From Anaerohabitans sp964387285 (lineage in GTDB: Bacteria > Zhuqueibacterota > Zhuqueibacteria > Residuimicrobiales > Residuimicrobiaceae), in contig CAYLWO010000004.1 in the NCBI GenBank assembly GCA_964387285.1, forward strand, positions 62,001-126,000: 64,000 nucleotides of DNA. The letters are read 5' to 3'. Of the stretch, positions 16,574 through 25,085 are shown one piece after another; within the stretch, counting starts at the first letter, position 1; the number at the start of each line of letters is the position of its first letter. Below the pieces are notes generated by a model. That model had not been told where the DNA came from. It made no database searches and saw only the letters and a list, made by a program, of their open reading frames with translations. The position numbers were made by a program, and so were the translations under genes.

Positions 16574-16647
16574 GCGATTTGTGCTCGAAAAACTACCTTG
16601 CGAAGGTTTGGAACCTTCGCAAGGATGATGCAATCGCTCAGTTTAGG
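16564..16647. repeat. Palindromic repeat, family 1 (copy c)
   Basis: An 84-bp element with arms CCTAAATTGAGCGATT (from 16564) and AATCGCTCAGTTTAGG (to 16647), and an inner stem ACCTTGCGAAGGTT/AACCTTCGCAAGG. The GH97 stop codon TGA (16571-16573) and the last codons before it are inside the left arm. The 100-bp gap to nagB holds nothing else. Confidence 0.85.
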
Positions 16648-16674
16648 AAAAAGTAAAGACGCCGTGATCCCGGT

Positions 16675-17454
16675 TCAATCAGCCTGCCGATCGCTCAGCA
16701 AAGCGGAAGAGTCGCTGTCCAGAAACAAAATCGCTTTCTCACACCTTCGCAAGGCCGAAGCCGGACACGAGGGTGCTACGGCCCCAGTCAGAGTTCGATA
16801 AACGGCTTGTGCTTTGCTGGGACCTGGGACCATCACAAATTGAAAAGTCGCCGACAACAAGGTCGGGATGGTGAGGGTGATGGCGGTTTTCGGCACCTGG
16901 TCGATGGCGCTGAAACAACCATCATGAACCTGCTGCAACCTGCTTGGGTACTCGAGGTCGACCACCTTGACCGCCTGTGGATCATTGAAATCTGCATAGG
17001 GAGGATCGTTGAAAGCCACGTGCCCGTTTTCGCCGATGCCCATGCAAACAATGTCGATGGGAGCTTGCCGTAACAGGCTGGCGTATCGTTGGCATTCTTT
17101 CAAGGGATCGGTCGCTGTTGGATTCAAATAATGAATTTGCGCAAAGGAGACCCGCCCAAAAATGTGCTCAGCCAAATACCGGCCAAACAACTGTGGTGCG
17201 TCCGCGGATAATCCCAGATACTCGTCCATATGAAAGGCGGTCACCTTTTGCCAGTCCAGGTTCGGTTGCCGTATCAGTTCAGCTAACGTTTCATCTTGCG
17301 ACGGTGCGGCCGCAAAAATCATGCGCAGCGTTTTCTGGCGAGCCAACAAATTCCGCATGGTCTCTGCAATGGCCCTGGCGGCAGCAGTTCCCAAAGCCTG
17401 TCGACCGTTATATATCTGCACAGTTAATTTTTCTACCATCATCCTGTTTTCCAT
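16675..17454 (-). CDS. nagB: Glucosamine-6-phosphate deaminase/isomerase
   Basis: NagB converts glucosamine 6-phosphate to fructose 6-phosphate and ammonia. Visible hallmarks are VTAFHMDEYLGL, IDIVCMGIGENGHVAFNDPP (catalytic Asp/His loop) and KAITLTIPTLL-like AITLTIPTLL. At 259 aa the length is normal. AGGAAA precedes the ATG at 17454. It is the last gene of the minus-strand glycan locus, 32 bp after the alpha/alpha-toroid lipoprotein, suggesting that an amino sugar is released during polymer degradation. A 6-phosphogluconolactonase paralogue can be excluded by the GENGHVAFNDP loop. Confidence 0.92.
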   Translation of the reverse strand: MENRMMVEKLTVQIYNGRQALGTAAARAIAETMRNLLARQKTLRMIFAAAPSQDETLAELIRQPNLDWQKVTAFHMDEYLGLSADAPQLFGRYLAEHIFGRVSFAQIHYLNPTATDPLKECQRYASLLRQAPIDIVCMGIGENGHVAFNDPPYADFNDPQAVKVVDLEYPSRLQQVHDGCFSAIDQVPKTAITLTIPTLLSATFQFVMVPGPSKAQAVYRTLTGAVAPSCPASALRRCEKAILFLDSDSSALLSDRQAD

Positions 17455-17486
17455 CTTGGTTTCCTTTCAAACAAGCAAAAAAACAT

Positions 17487-19519
17487 TCAGAACCTGTCGA
17501 TCACATCGATGCGATATGAAACGGACGTTTTAAAAACCGAATCGGGTTTGCGCACCTTTAAGACGATGGGAAAAGCGCGCATGGCCGGAAAAGGGGAATA
17601 GTATTTTTCTTTTTGTTCACCTAATGCCAGATCGACATCACCCTGCACTACTTTAAATAGGAACGACTTTTTAGTTCCTTTAATCAAAACAGTCCTTGCG
17701 TCTTGCTTGAAAAATTCCATGTCCGGCCACATGACAACAGGTTCGATGATGCTCACATCGCGGTGACCGTCATGGAAACGGAGTTCGACTCTTTTTTCTA
17801 CTGATGCCTCGCTAAAACGATAGGACCATTGGTAGGCCACACCGCCGGGCAATAGATTGCGATCGCACAATTCTCCGGACACGCTCACCGACATTTGTGC
17901 TTCTTTTTCACAGGTCAGCTTGCCGTCGAACTCGTACAAATTGGTAAAATAACCGTGTTCATTGCTGAATTCAATGCGAGAAGTAAGCGGCAAGAGGCCT
18001 GACGCCTCTGGAAAATGCATGGGTTCCCAGCGATGATATTCGGTCTGACTGGAAGTCTGCAGAAATCCATGATCCTGCACCCACAAATTGCAGATGGATC
18101 CGCCGCACGGTCTGTGCATATATTTGCTCCTGGACCGTTTTTGCAGCTCCTTGTACTGATAAGCGGATATCGTGGCCATCATGCTGTTCGTGCGCACCAA
18201 AGCCACCTCCACGGTCGGGAAATAGCGCAACCAGCCGGTTTCATCACAGGGCAAATCCGGACACGAGCCGGCAGCCGGATCGCTCATTTGCGCAGCCAAG
18301 GCCAGATTTTTAGCACGACAAAAAGTCGGATAAATGCAGGGTTCGTGCTTAAAGAGCTGCCAATATTGCGGTCCATAGCCGACGAATCCATCCTTCATAT
18401 TGTCACGCAGGTATTGCAGATTCCGCCAGGCAGCGGTGCGATAGCGGCCATCCTGCGCCGCGAACAGGCTGAAAAGAATTTGACAGCCGTCTGCGGTCAT
18501 ACTGCCATAGGTAGTCCATTTGTTGGAACGAATGCCCCAGGAACCATCGATAGCGCCGTTGGGATAGACAAAATAGAGATGGTTCAACAAAGATTCAGAT
18601 ACGAGACGTTGCATGAGTGTGTCGCCGGTGGTACGGGCATACAGCGCCAACCCCCAGAGCGACATGTCTATTTCATAGCCGATGTCAGCGCCGTATTTTG
18701 CATTATAGGCGCGATCACCTTCTGCACAGATGAAACCGTCCTTATCCATTTTTGACATGATCTGTCGCGCCAGCCAACGCGCCTTGTCCAGATATTTCTC
18801 ATCGGGGAAATAGTGAAAAGTCAGTGCCAGTGACGCGGTCGTGGTTGCGCAATAATTGATGCTGGCAAATTCCGGACTCATGACCTCGGTGAGGTAATCG
18901 GCTGCGCGGCAGATGGACGTTTGCCACCAGATTTGTTCTTCGGCTGTCAATTCTTTTTTAATGATCTGAAAAGCCAGAACCATCATCAGCAATTGATCGG
19001 TGGTGGTTCCGGTCCACTCTTCCGGGGTTTCTTTCCAGGCGCCGTCGGCTAGTTGCTGCCGGATCAACCAATTGCCGAGTTGAACAGCAGCAGCAAGATA
19101 TCGTTTTTCTCCGGTCTCCTGATACAGTAGTGCCATAGGAAAGACCGCTTCCGCAGCCCGGGTGTGGTAAACACAGCAGGAGGAACAGAACAGAGCCCCG
19201 CCGTTCGCATCCTCGTTCGCATCGGTTTGCACGGTCAACAAGGCGTCCACCAATTGCCGGGTGGTTTTNNNNNNNNNNNNNNNNNNNNNNNNNNNNNNNN
19301 NNNNNNNNNNNNNNNNNNNNNNNNNNNNNNNNNNNNNNNNNNNNNNNNNNNNNNNNNNNNNNNNNNNNCGTTCGCATCGGTTTGCACGGTCAACAAGGCG
19401 TCCACCAATTGCCGGGTGGTTTTCAGACACTCTGATTTTAACGAAACCGTTGGCGGCGGTTGTCCGCATCCCGGCAGCAAAGCCAAAGAAATCCAAACCA
19501 TAAAAAACCGGAACATCAT
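17487..19519 (-). CDS. Secreted alpha/alpha-toroid lipoprotein, interrupted by an assembly gap
   Basis: Family not recognised. As given, 100 N and a duplicated 55-bp flank split the reading frame. If the two identical 55-bp ends (19214-19268, 19369-19423) are merged, one frame runs from the ATG at 19519 to the stop at 17487 and encodes 625 aa. The N-terminus is then a lipoprotein signal (MVWISLALLPGCGQ). Residues about 25-340 are repeated helical hairpins with aromatic loops (YCATTTASLALTFHYFPDEK, NGAIDGSWGIRSNKWTTYGS), like six-hairpin glycosidases or the toroid of heparinase-type lyases; a beta-rich half follows. A glycan lyase or hydrolase is plausible but unproven. Confidence 0.7.
19214..19423. 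other. Scaffold gap flanked by an exact 55-bp duplication
   Basis: N occupies 19269-19368, exactly 100. The 55 bases before it (19214-19268) equal the 55 bases after it (19369-19423). This is most simply an unrecognised overlap between two contigs, not a biological repeat; an overlap of 55 is a common k-mer size in de Bruijn assemblers. Confidence 0.9.
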
Positions 19520-19543
19520 CTTGCCTCCAGCATCGCTTCGTTA

Positions 19544-20785
19544 TTAAAAATTCGCTTCATAGTAATCCGCTAAAAATCGTAACGCAAAGGAGGTGGCGAT
19601 ATCGCGCTGTAAAATTCTCAACTTGCCTTTGCCGGCTTTGCTGCGAATCTCGATAAAACCTGCAGCAAGATTTTTATCCGCGTGATCGGTTGCATAACGA
19701 TTCGCCAAAAGCCAGGTTAGCGAGCGTTGGATATATTGATCAAACTCGGTTGATTTTGCATAGTGTTTGAGCCGCAGCCAAAGAATGCCGGCAAAAGCGG
19801 TGGTGGAGCCGCTGATGGAATAGGGATCGGCTGTGCCGTCCAGATTATTGGCATAGTAAAAAGCGCCGTTTTTCTGTTGTACCTGTGTGTAAAATCGCCC
19901 GGTCCTGAGCGCTGCTTGCAGAAAACGATCCTCTTTTGTCAATTCATATGCTTCTAAAAGCGATTCGGCGTACCAGAGATGAAAGCGGGGATGAAAGGTT
20001 CCTTTGACGATATCGTTGGGCGTAAAAGGCATCCACAGGCCGTGCTCATCCTGTTTTTCCAACAGACCGGCGCTTATTTCCAGAAAAATGGTTTTATACT
20101 TTTCATTTTTTGTAAAGCGGTACATGTCCTTGAACAAAGAGCCCTCATTGTTAGGCCGGGCCACATCCGTGAGCGCCTGTTTCTGTTTCTCCGGCCAGAA
20201 CGGACTTTTAATTTTCATGACCTCGCCGGTTTGCGGATCCACCGCATCATAAAACATGCGGCTTTGCGGTTCCCACATATGACGTAACATCCAATCACCA
20301 GCTTCGCTAGGGATGCGGGCGTAGCGTTCCTCTCCGGTCCGTTGATACAATCGAAACAGACCGGCGGTGCCGTCACTGATGGTGGCAAAAACAATATACT
20401 CTATGCCGTCGCCGTGAATGGCGCGCACCATGCCCTTGAGTTTGTCGTGATCCGTAATAGCCAATCCGGTCCACCAATCGCCAGCTTTTTTAGCATAGGT
20501 TACATATTGCCGGTCCAGCGTGACATCATAGGCGCGCGTGAGCGCGTAAATGAGCTGCCCGGTGTGCCAGGCCGGTTCATAATCCTGCCACGTGCCGTCC
20601 AACAGATTATAATCGCAGCGGGATTTGCCGTTTTCATCCAGCAGAACATGACAGGCATAGTCGGCGCCCTGTCGGATAGCGGACAAAACTTCCGGACCGG
20701 TAACAATGGCGCCTTGCGCGTTCAGGTCATGTAAGGCCGGCAACAAAGCAGACACAATGGCGATGGCAAAACATATTTTTTTCAT
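19544..20785 (-). CDS. Secreted alpha/alpha six-hairpin protein of the glycan locus
   Basis: A 413-residue exported protein (signal peptide MKKICFAIAIVSALLPALHDLNAQ). It consists of repeated helical hairpins with conserved aromatic and acidic loops: EPAWHTGQLIYALTRAYDVT, AGDWWTGLAI, FHPRFHLWYAESLLEAYELT, GAFYYANNLDGTADPYSISG. This pattern fits the six-hairpin glycosidase superfamily, which includes unsaturated uronyl hydrolases and toroid lyases, but I cannot name a CAZy family. It is 24 bp downstream of the next gene's signal region and same-strand with GH28 and the toroid lipoprotein, so a role in processing the same polymer is likely. Confidence 0.72.
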   Translation of the reverse strand: MKKICFAIAIVSALLPALHDLNAQGAIVTGPEVLSAIRQGADYACHVLLDENGKSRCDYNLLDGTWQDYEPAWHTGQLIYALTRAYDVTLDRQYVTYAKKAGDWWTGLAITDHDKLKGMVRAIHGDGIEYIVFATISDGTAGLFRLYQRTGEERYARIPSEAGDWMLRHMWEPQSRMFYDAVDPQTGEVMKIKSPFWPEKQKQALTDVARPNNEGSLFKDMYRFTKNEKYKTIFLEISAGLLEKQDEHGLWMPFTPNDIVKGTFHPRFHLWYAESLLEAYELTKEDRFLQAALRTGRFYTQVQQKNGAFYYANNLDGTADPYSISGSTTAFAGILWLRLKHYAKSTEFDQYIQRSLTWLLANRYATDHADKNLAAGFIEIRSKAGKGKLRILQRDIATSFALRFLADYYEANF

Positions 20786-20800
20786 GACAGAGCTCTCAAA

Positions 20801-22045
20801 TTATTTTTCAATCACGAAACTATCGTACACTGCACCGGTTGCGGTAATGGCCTGAAATTGGAGTTTGGCGCCGTCAATCGATACCACCTGAAACAACTGG
20901 ACATAGCCGCCGGTTTTGGCCATGAGGTCCGCATAGCCAGAGTTGACCGTATAGAATTTTGCTCCGGAAACGGAAACCACATAAACAGTTCCCTTTTCTG
21001 CACCTAAAGTCCTGGCGCCGTTTTTAAGCGGATGGCTACGCGCATAAGCGTGATCATGACCAGTCAGGACCAGATCGACGTGATGTTTATCAAATATCGG
21101 CAGAAAGGCATCCCGGGTGTCGCGATCGTCGCGCTCGCGTCCGGCAGAATACAACGGATGGTGAAAGGAAACGATTGTCCACTTGTTGGGATTATGGCTG
21201 AGCACGGAATCCATCCACACCGCCTGTTGCTGCAACCGATCATTACTGTTGATCATAACCAGGCGCAGGTTCTGATAATCAATCCAATAGGAGGATTCTT
21301 TCATGCCAGGAATGCCGTTTTCCGGAAGCGTGAACTGCGCCCGCCATTGCGGGGGAAGAATTTTGCTGCGCTGTTTTTTACCTTTCTTATCCAGCAACAC
21401 CTTGCCGTTTTCCATTGTATACATATTATCGTGATTGCCCGGAACCATAATGCTGGGAATCATGCGCAAGACGAATCCGCCGGCATAGAACAGTTCTTCT
21501 GTCAGTCTGTCGCTGGCCTCTGAAGTCAGATCGCCGGAAAAAAGCCAGAAATTAGCCGTCGGTGCAGTGAGCAAAGCCTGACGAAAAATGCGGGAAACAT
21601 ACTCTTTGATATCGTCCTGAGGATCGCCAAAGAACACAAATTGAATCGGAGTCTGTGCGTCTGCCGCGGTTCTAAATTGATTCCATTCACTCCATTCCTT
21701 GCCTGCGCCCACCCGATACGCGTACAGGGTATTGGCCTGCAGATTCTTCATGACAGCAGAATAGTAAAACACAGTCGCGCTGTCATCCAGAACGGTTTTT
21801 TCCATGTTCGCTGGAACGGTTATCACAGAGTTAGCAAACGTAACGCCGCTGGTTGCCTCGGCCACCTCCACCTTGGCTGCTTGTGCCGCGCTATTCGTTC
21901 GCCAGGTGACCGCCATACTGGTTGCCGGTTCGGTGGTGAGATTAAGAATGATCCGTTGCGGGGTGGTGTCCTTTATGCGATCCTGCGCCATGCAGACTAC
22001 GGCTAACAATCCGATCAACCACATGGCCTTTTTTCTAGTGCTCAT
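20801..22045 (-). CDS. Secreted purple-acid-phosphatase-like metallophosphoesterase
   Basis: From the ATG at 22045 (GAGGAGAAAAGG upstream) the product has 414 aa with a signal peptide (MWLIGLLAVVCMAQ). An N-terminal fibronectin-type domain (TEPATSMAVTWRTN to YRVGAGKEWSEW) is followed by a calcineurin-like phosphoesterase: FFGDPQDD, FSGDLTSE, MVPGNHDNM, VSFHHPLYS and LTGHDHAYARS supply the dinuclear metal ligands. This arrangement matches bacterial purple acid phosphatases. It probably removes phosphate from an extracellular organic substrate. Lying between a toroid protein and GH28 in a same-strand array, it appears to be part of the glycan locus. Confidence 0.88.
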   Translation of the reverse strand: MSTRKKAMWLIGLLAVVCMAQDRIKDTTPQRIILNLTTEPATSMAVTWRTNSAAQAAKVEVAEATSGVTFANSVITVPANMEKTVLDDSATVFYYSAVMKNLQANTLYAYRVGAGKEWSEWNQFRTAADAQTPIQFVFFGDPQDDIKEYVSRIFRQALLTAPTANFWLFSGDLTSEASDRLTEELFYAGGFVLRMIPSIMVPGNHDNMYTMENGKVLLDKKGKKQRSKILPPQWRAQFTLPENGIPGMKESSYWIDYQNLRLVMINSNDRLQQQAVWMDSVLSHNPNKWTIVSFHHPLYSAGRERDDRDTRDAFLPIFDKHHVDLVLTGHDHAYARSHPLKNGARTLGAEKGTVYVVSVSGAKFYTVNSGYADLMAKTGGYVQLFQVVSIDGAKLQFQAITATGAVYDSFVIEK

Positions 22046-22098
22046 GATACCTTTTCTCCTCGTTGACGATTTCATTTTTTCTGAAAAAAAATAATCTT

Positions 22099-23703
22099 TC
22101 ATTTGGCCATGCCAAACGTCACTGCCGTATTATCAACCATTGCTCCCAGTTGTACCGTCTGCTTGACATTCATTTGATACATTCCGTTGATTTGAATTCC
22201 GGCTGTGTTCGCTCCCTTTATGGAAATGAGGGCCGGCAAGGGCGCCAGGGAGCGGCAACCGTCCAATAACCCCTCTTGCGCATCAACCAGGGTGATCATT
22301 TGATTTTGACCCTGTCCACAGAAACCATGGACATCCAGGCCGATAACATCCTCTGCCCACAATGCCGGACGGGTATCCGGCGCCGCACACGATAAATGGA
22401 TCTGCTGCATCGATAAATTTCTGACATGCCGGACAAAGAGACCATAGGCCGGCAACACGCCGAACATGGTGCTTTCCGGATAATCTGTCGGCTTTTCTTC
22501 CACCTTCACGCCCGAGTCGGGTTGACTGATACCGCCGCGAAAACAGATGCGAATGTCCTGCAACGACACGTTCTCCACAGGAAATCCTTGCAAACCCGTG
22601 ATGGCGCATCCGGCGGCGCCGGCCTCGGTAGCCATGATATGGCTGAGGCTGATGTTCTTAACCACACCCACAGCCGGTGGCGGCATGTTTGGTCGTACGG
22701 TGCGGCCTCTGTTGCCCATCCGGATAAAAATAGGCGCCTGGGCGCCGACGATGCGGATATTGGAGACCACAATACCGTCCATCACGCCGCCATCCACGCA
22801 AGTTAACACGATGCCGCCAAGACCTTGCAGATCTCCGGAAATCTTGCCGGGGTGCTGCGATGGTCGCACGACAATATTGGAAATGGTGATGTTCTTGAAC
22901 CCACCCAAGGATTCAGTGCCGCATTTGACGGCATTGCAATGGCTGCTGACGATGCAGTTATTAATCACGATATTCTCACAAGGCGTCAGCGAGGTGCTCT
23001 TTAGGGTGATGGCGTCATCGTCTGTATCTGCAATGCAATTTTCCATGACCACGTTGCGACAGCCGTCGATATCCACCATGTCGTTGTTCTTGTTGCAATG
23101 ATTATAAATCGTCAGACCGGACAGACGGAGGTTTTCACAAGCCAGATAGTGCTGCATCCACATGGCTGAATTCTGCATATGCAGATTCTCCACCCGCACA
23201 TTTTTACAACGGATGAAACGCAGGATATAGGGCCGATTCATGTAACGATAGGGTTTTTCCATATTCGCAACCGGAAAACGGTCGCCCTGACCGTCGATTA
23301 AACCCGGGCCTTGCAGAACGATATCCTGGCAATTTTCAGCATAGAGCAGACTATGCTTCAAGAACAGATCGTTATAGGAAGGGACCTGAGCCACGGTCTC
23401 TGGATAATCTGCCAGATTCGGACTGCCTAAAAGAGTGGCGCCATGATCCCAATGCAGTGTGATCCCACTCTTTAGAAATAACGTGCCGGATAAAAAAGTT
23501 CCGGAAGGAAAAAACACCCGGCCTCCGCTTCGGCTGCATTCGTCTATGGTTTTTTGAATGGCTGCGGTATCCAAAACTTTGCCATCGCCCCGGGCGCCAA
23601 AATCGCGAACATTATAAACGCCCTCCTTTTGTTTCCCGGACACCCTGGCGCCGACAAGCGAACCGGACAAAAGGCAGATGAAAATGACTTTTTTTATTTT
23701 CAT
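22099..23703 (-). CDS. Glycoside hydrolase family 28 (polygalacturonase-like)
   Basis: A secreted 534-aa right-handed beta-helix enzyme. The N-terminus after the signal peptide reads YNVRDFGARGDGKVLDTAAI, the standard GH28 opening. Catalytic segments are NNDMVDIDGC, CIADTDDDAITLKS (paired Asp) and SSHCNAVKCGTES, the variant of the GHG loop common in bacterial relatives. GH28 hydrolyses alpha-1,4-galacturonide or rhamnogalacturonan linkages. The start at 23703 places a good signal peptide (MKIKKVIFICLLSGSLVGA) first; earlier ATGs overlap the AGGAG. The neighbouring hexuronate-type importer supports pectin-derived substrates. Confidence 0.93.
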   Translation of the reverse strand: MKIKKVIFICLLSGSLVGARVSGKQKEGVYNVRDFGARGDGKVLDTAAIQKTIDECSRSGGRVFFPSGTFLSGTLFLKSGITLHWDHGATLLGSPNLADYPETVAQVPSYNDLFLKHSLLYAENCQDIVLQGPGLIDGQGDRFPVANMEKPYRYMNRPYILRFIRCKNVRVENLHMQNSAMWMQHYLACENLRLSGLTIYNHCNKNNDMVDIDGCRNVVMENCIADTDDDAITLKSTSLTPCENIVINNCIVSSHCNAVKCGTESLGGFKNITISNIVVRPSQHPGKISGDLQGLGGIVLTCVDGGVMDGIVVSNIRIVGAQAPIFIRMGNRGRTVRPNMPPPAVGVVKNISLSHIMATEAGAAGCAITGLQGFPVENVSLQDIRICFRGGISQPDSGVKVEEKPTDYPESTMFGVLPAYGLFVRHVRNLSMQQIHLSCAAPDTRPALWAEDVIGLDVHGFCGQGQNQMITLVDAQEGLLDGCRSLAPLPALISIKGANTAGIQINGMYQMNVKQTVQLGAMVDNTAVTFGMAK

Positions 23704-23726
23704 GAATCGCATCATCTCCTGACATT

Positions 23727-25025
23727 TCAGATTTTTCGCACCCATCCCGATTCTGTCGCTTTGTTGTTGCGGATCAGAATCAGCATCATGATCATGGCAA
23801 TAAACGGGATCAAACTCGCCGCAATGAGAATCGGCGCAAACGAATAGTGATCAGCCACATAGCCGATTAAAAAAGTAGACAGTATGGTGCCGATGCCGGC
23901 GCCGGTGCCGGACAGGCCGCTGACCGTGGCCACGGACCGGCTCGGAAAAAGGTCTGAAGGCAATACCAAAATGATGGTGGAAAAAGAGGCGTAAGCAAAT
24001 GTTGAAAAACCAAAAAGCGCGGCCAAAGCAAACGGATTGGAGGTAAACGCGGTGGTGGCTAGCAGCGCCATGCCTGTGCCGCCGAAAATAATGATCGCCT
24101 TGCGCGCTTTTCCGACCGACCAGCCGCGTTTAATCAGCCAACTGGACAGGCCGCCGCCGAAAAAATTGCCCAAATCTGCGGCCATAAACGGAATCCAAAA
24201 CACCATGATGCCCTGCTCCAATTGAATGCCTTTGCTGACCAGATAGATGGCGAACCAATCGGCGATAAAAAACCACACCGGATCGGTAAAGGAGCGGCCA
24301 ATGATCACCGCCCAGGTCTGCGGATAGCGCAACAGCCTGCTCCAACTCTCTTTTTTCGGATCTTTTTCCTCCTGCACATCCGCTTTATCCGCCTGAATCA
24401 TCTGTAACTCGTGTGCATGAATACGAGGATGCTTTTCCGGCATCTGATAAAGAAACCGCCAACCAATCAGCCAGGCAAAGCCAAGAGTGCCGGTGATAAT
24501 AAAGGCATATTGCCAGCCGCCGAAGGTCTTGTACAGCCAGAGCACCAAAAAAGGCGCAATGGCGCCGCCAATGGAGGAACCGCTGTCGAACAGCGCCACC
24601 GCCCAGCTGCGCTCCTTTTTGGGAAACCATTCGGCTACCGCTTTGGTGGCGCCGGGCCAATTAGCGGATTCGCCGGCGCCCAGTAAGAATCTGAAAAAGC
24701 AAAAACTGCGCAATCCGCTCGCCAGCGAGGTCGCCATGGCAACAATGGAATACCAGAGCACCGAGATGGACAGACCGGTTCGCGTGCCCACCCGATCGAT
24801 GAACCGGCCGGACACGGTTTGTCCGATGGCATAGGCGGCACGAAAAGAGATGACGATCAGAGCAAAGTCCTCATTGCTCCAGTGATAATCGCGCTTGAGA
24901 ATGGGCGCCAATACGGACAGCGTTTGCCGGTCGATATAATTAATGACCGTGGAAAGAAATAAAAAACCACCAATCCACCAACGCAGTTTCGGTATCTTGC
25001 GTTGCTGAGCATTCATCGACTCCAT
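23727..25025 (-). CDS. MFS transporter, hexuronate (ACS/ExuT) type
   Basis: A 432-residue inner-membrane carrier with about twelve hydrophobic segments. The opening LRWWIGGFLFLSTVINYIDRQTLSVLAP and the GAGESANWPGATKAVAEWFPK loop are characteristic of the anion:cation symporter family that includes ExuT and GudP. The likely cargo is a hexuronate or sugar acid entering with protons. The start at 25025 has GAGG five bases upstream; ATG codons further out are less supported. It ends 23 bp before the GH28 start, and a dehydratase of the enolase superfamily is two genes away, so the array forms a release-import-catabolism series. Confidence 0.9.
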   Translation of the reverse strand: MESMNAQQRKIPKLRWWIGGFLFLSTVINYIDRQTLSVLAPILKRDYHWSNEDFALIVISFRAAYAIGQTVSGRFIDRVGTRTGLSISVLWYSIVAMATSLASGLRSFCFFRFLLGAGESANWPGATKAVAEWFPKKERSWAVALFDSGSSIGGAIAPFLVLWLYKTFGGWQYAFIITGTLGFAWLIGWRFLYQMPEKHPRIHAHELQMIQADKADVQEEKDPKKESWSRLLRYPQTWAVIIGRSFTDPVWFFIADWFAIYLVSKGIQLEQGIMVFWIPFMAADLGNFFGGGLSSWLIKRGWSVGKARKAIIIFGGTGMALLATTAFTSNPFALAALFGFSTFAYASFSTIILVLPSDLFPSRSVATVSGLSGTGAGIGTILSTFLIGYVADHYSFAPILIAASLIPFIAMIMMLILIRNNKATESGWVRKI

Positions 25026-25085
25026 GGATTCCTCATTCTGTTTTAATAACACGGCCGTTCATTTCACAACGTTGAAAATTTCTGC

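Noticed and set aside
18958..19377. Open frames that read through the N block
   Set aside because: They depend on treating N as coding; they are out of frame with the repaired lipoprotein gene.
19214..19423. A genuine 55-bp direct repeat within the toroid lipoprotein gene
   Set aside because: The exact identity, the round 100-N filler and the restored reading frame after merging all favour an assembly overlap.
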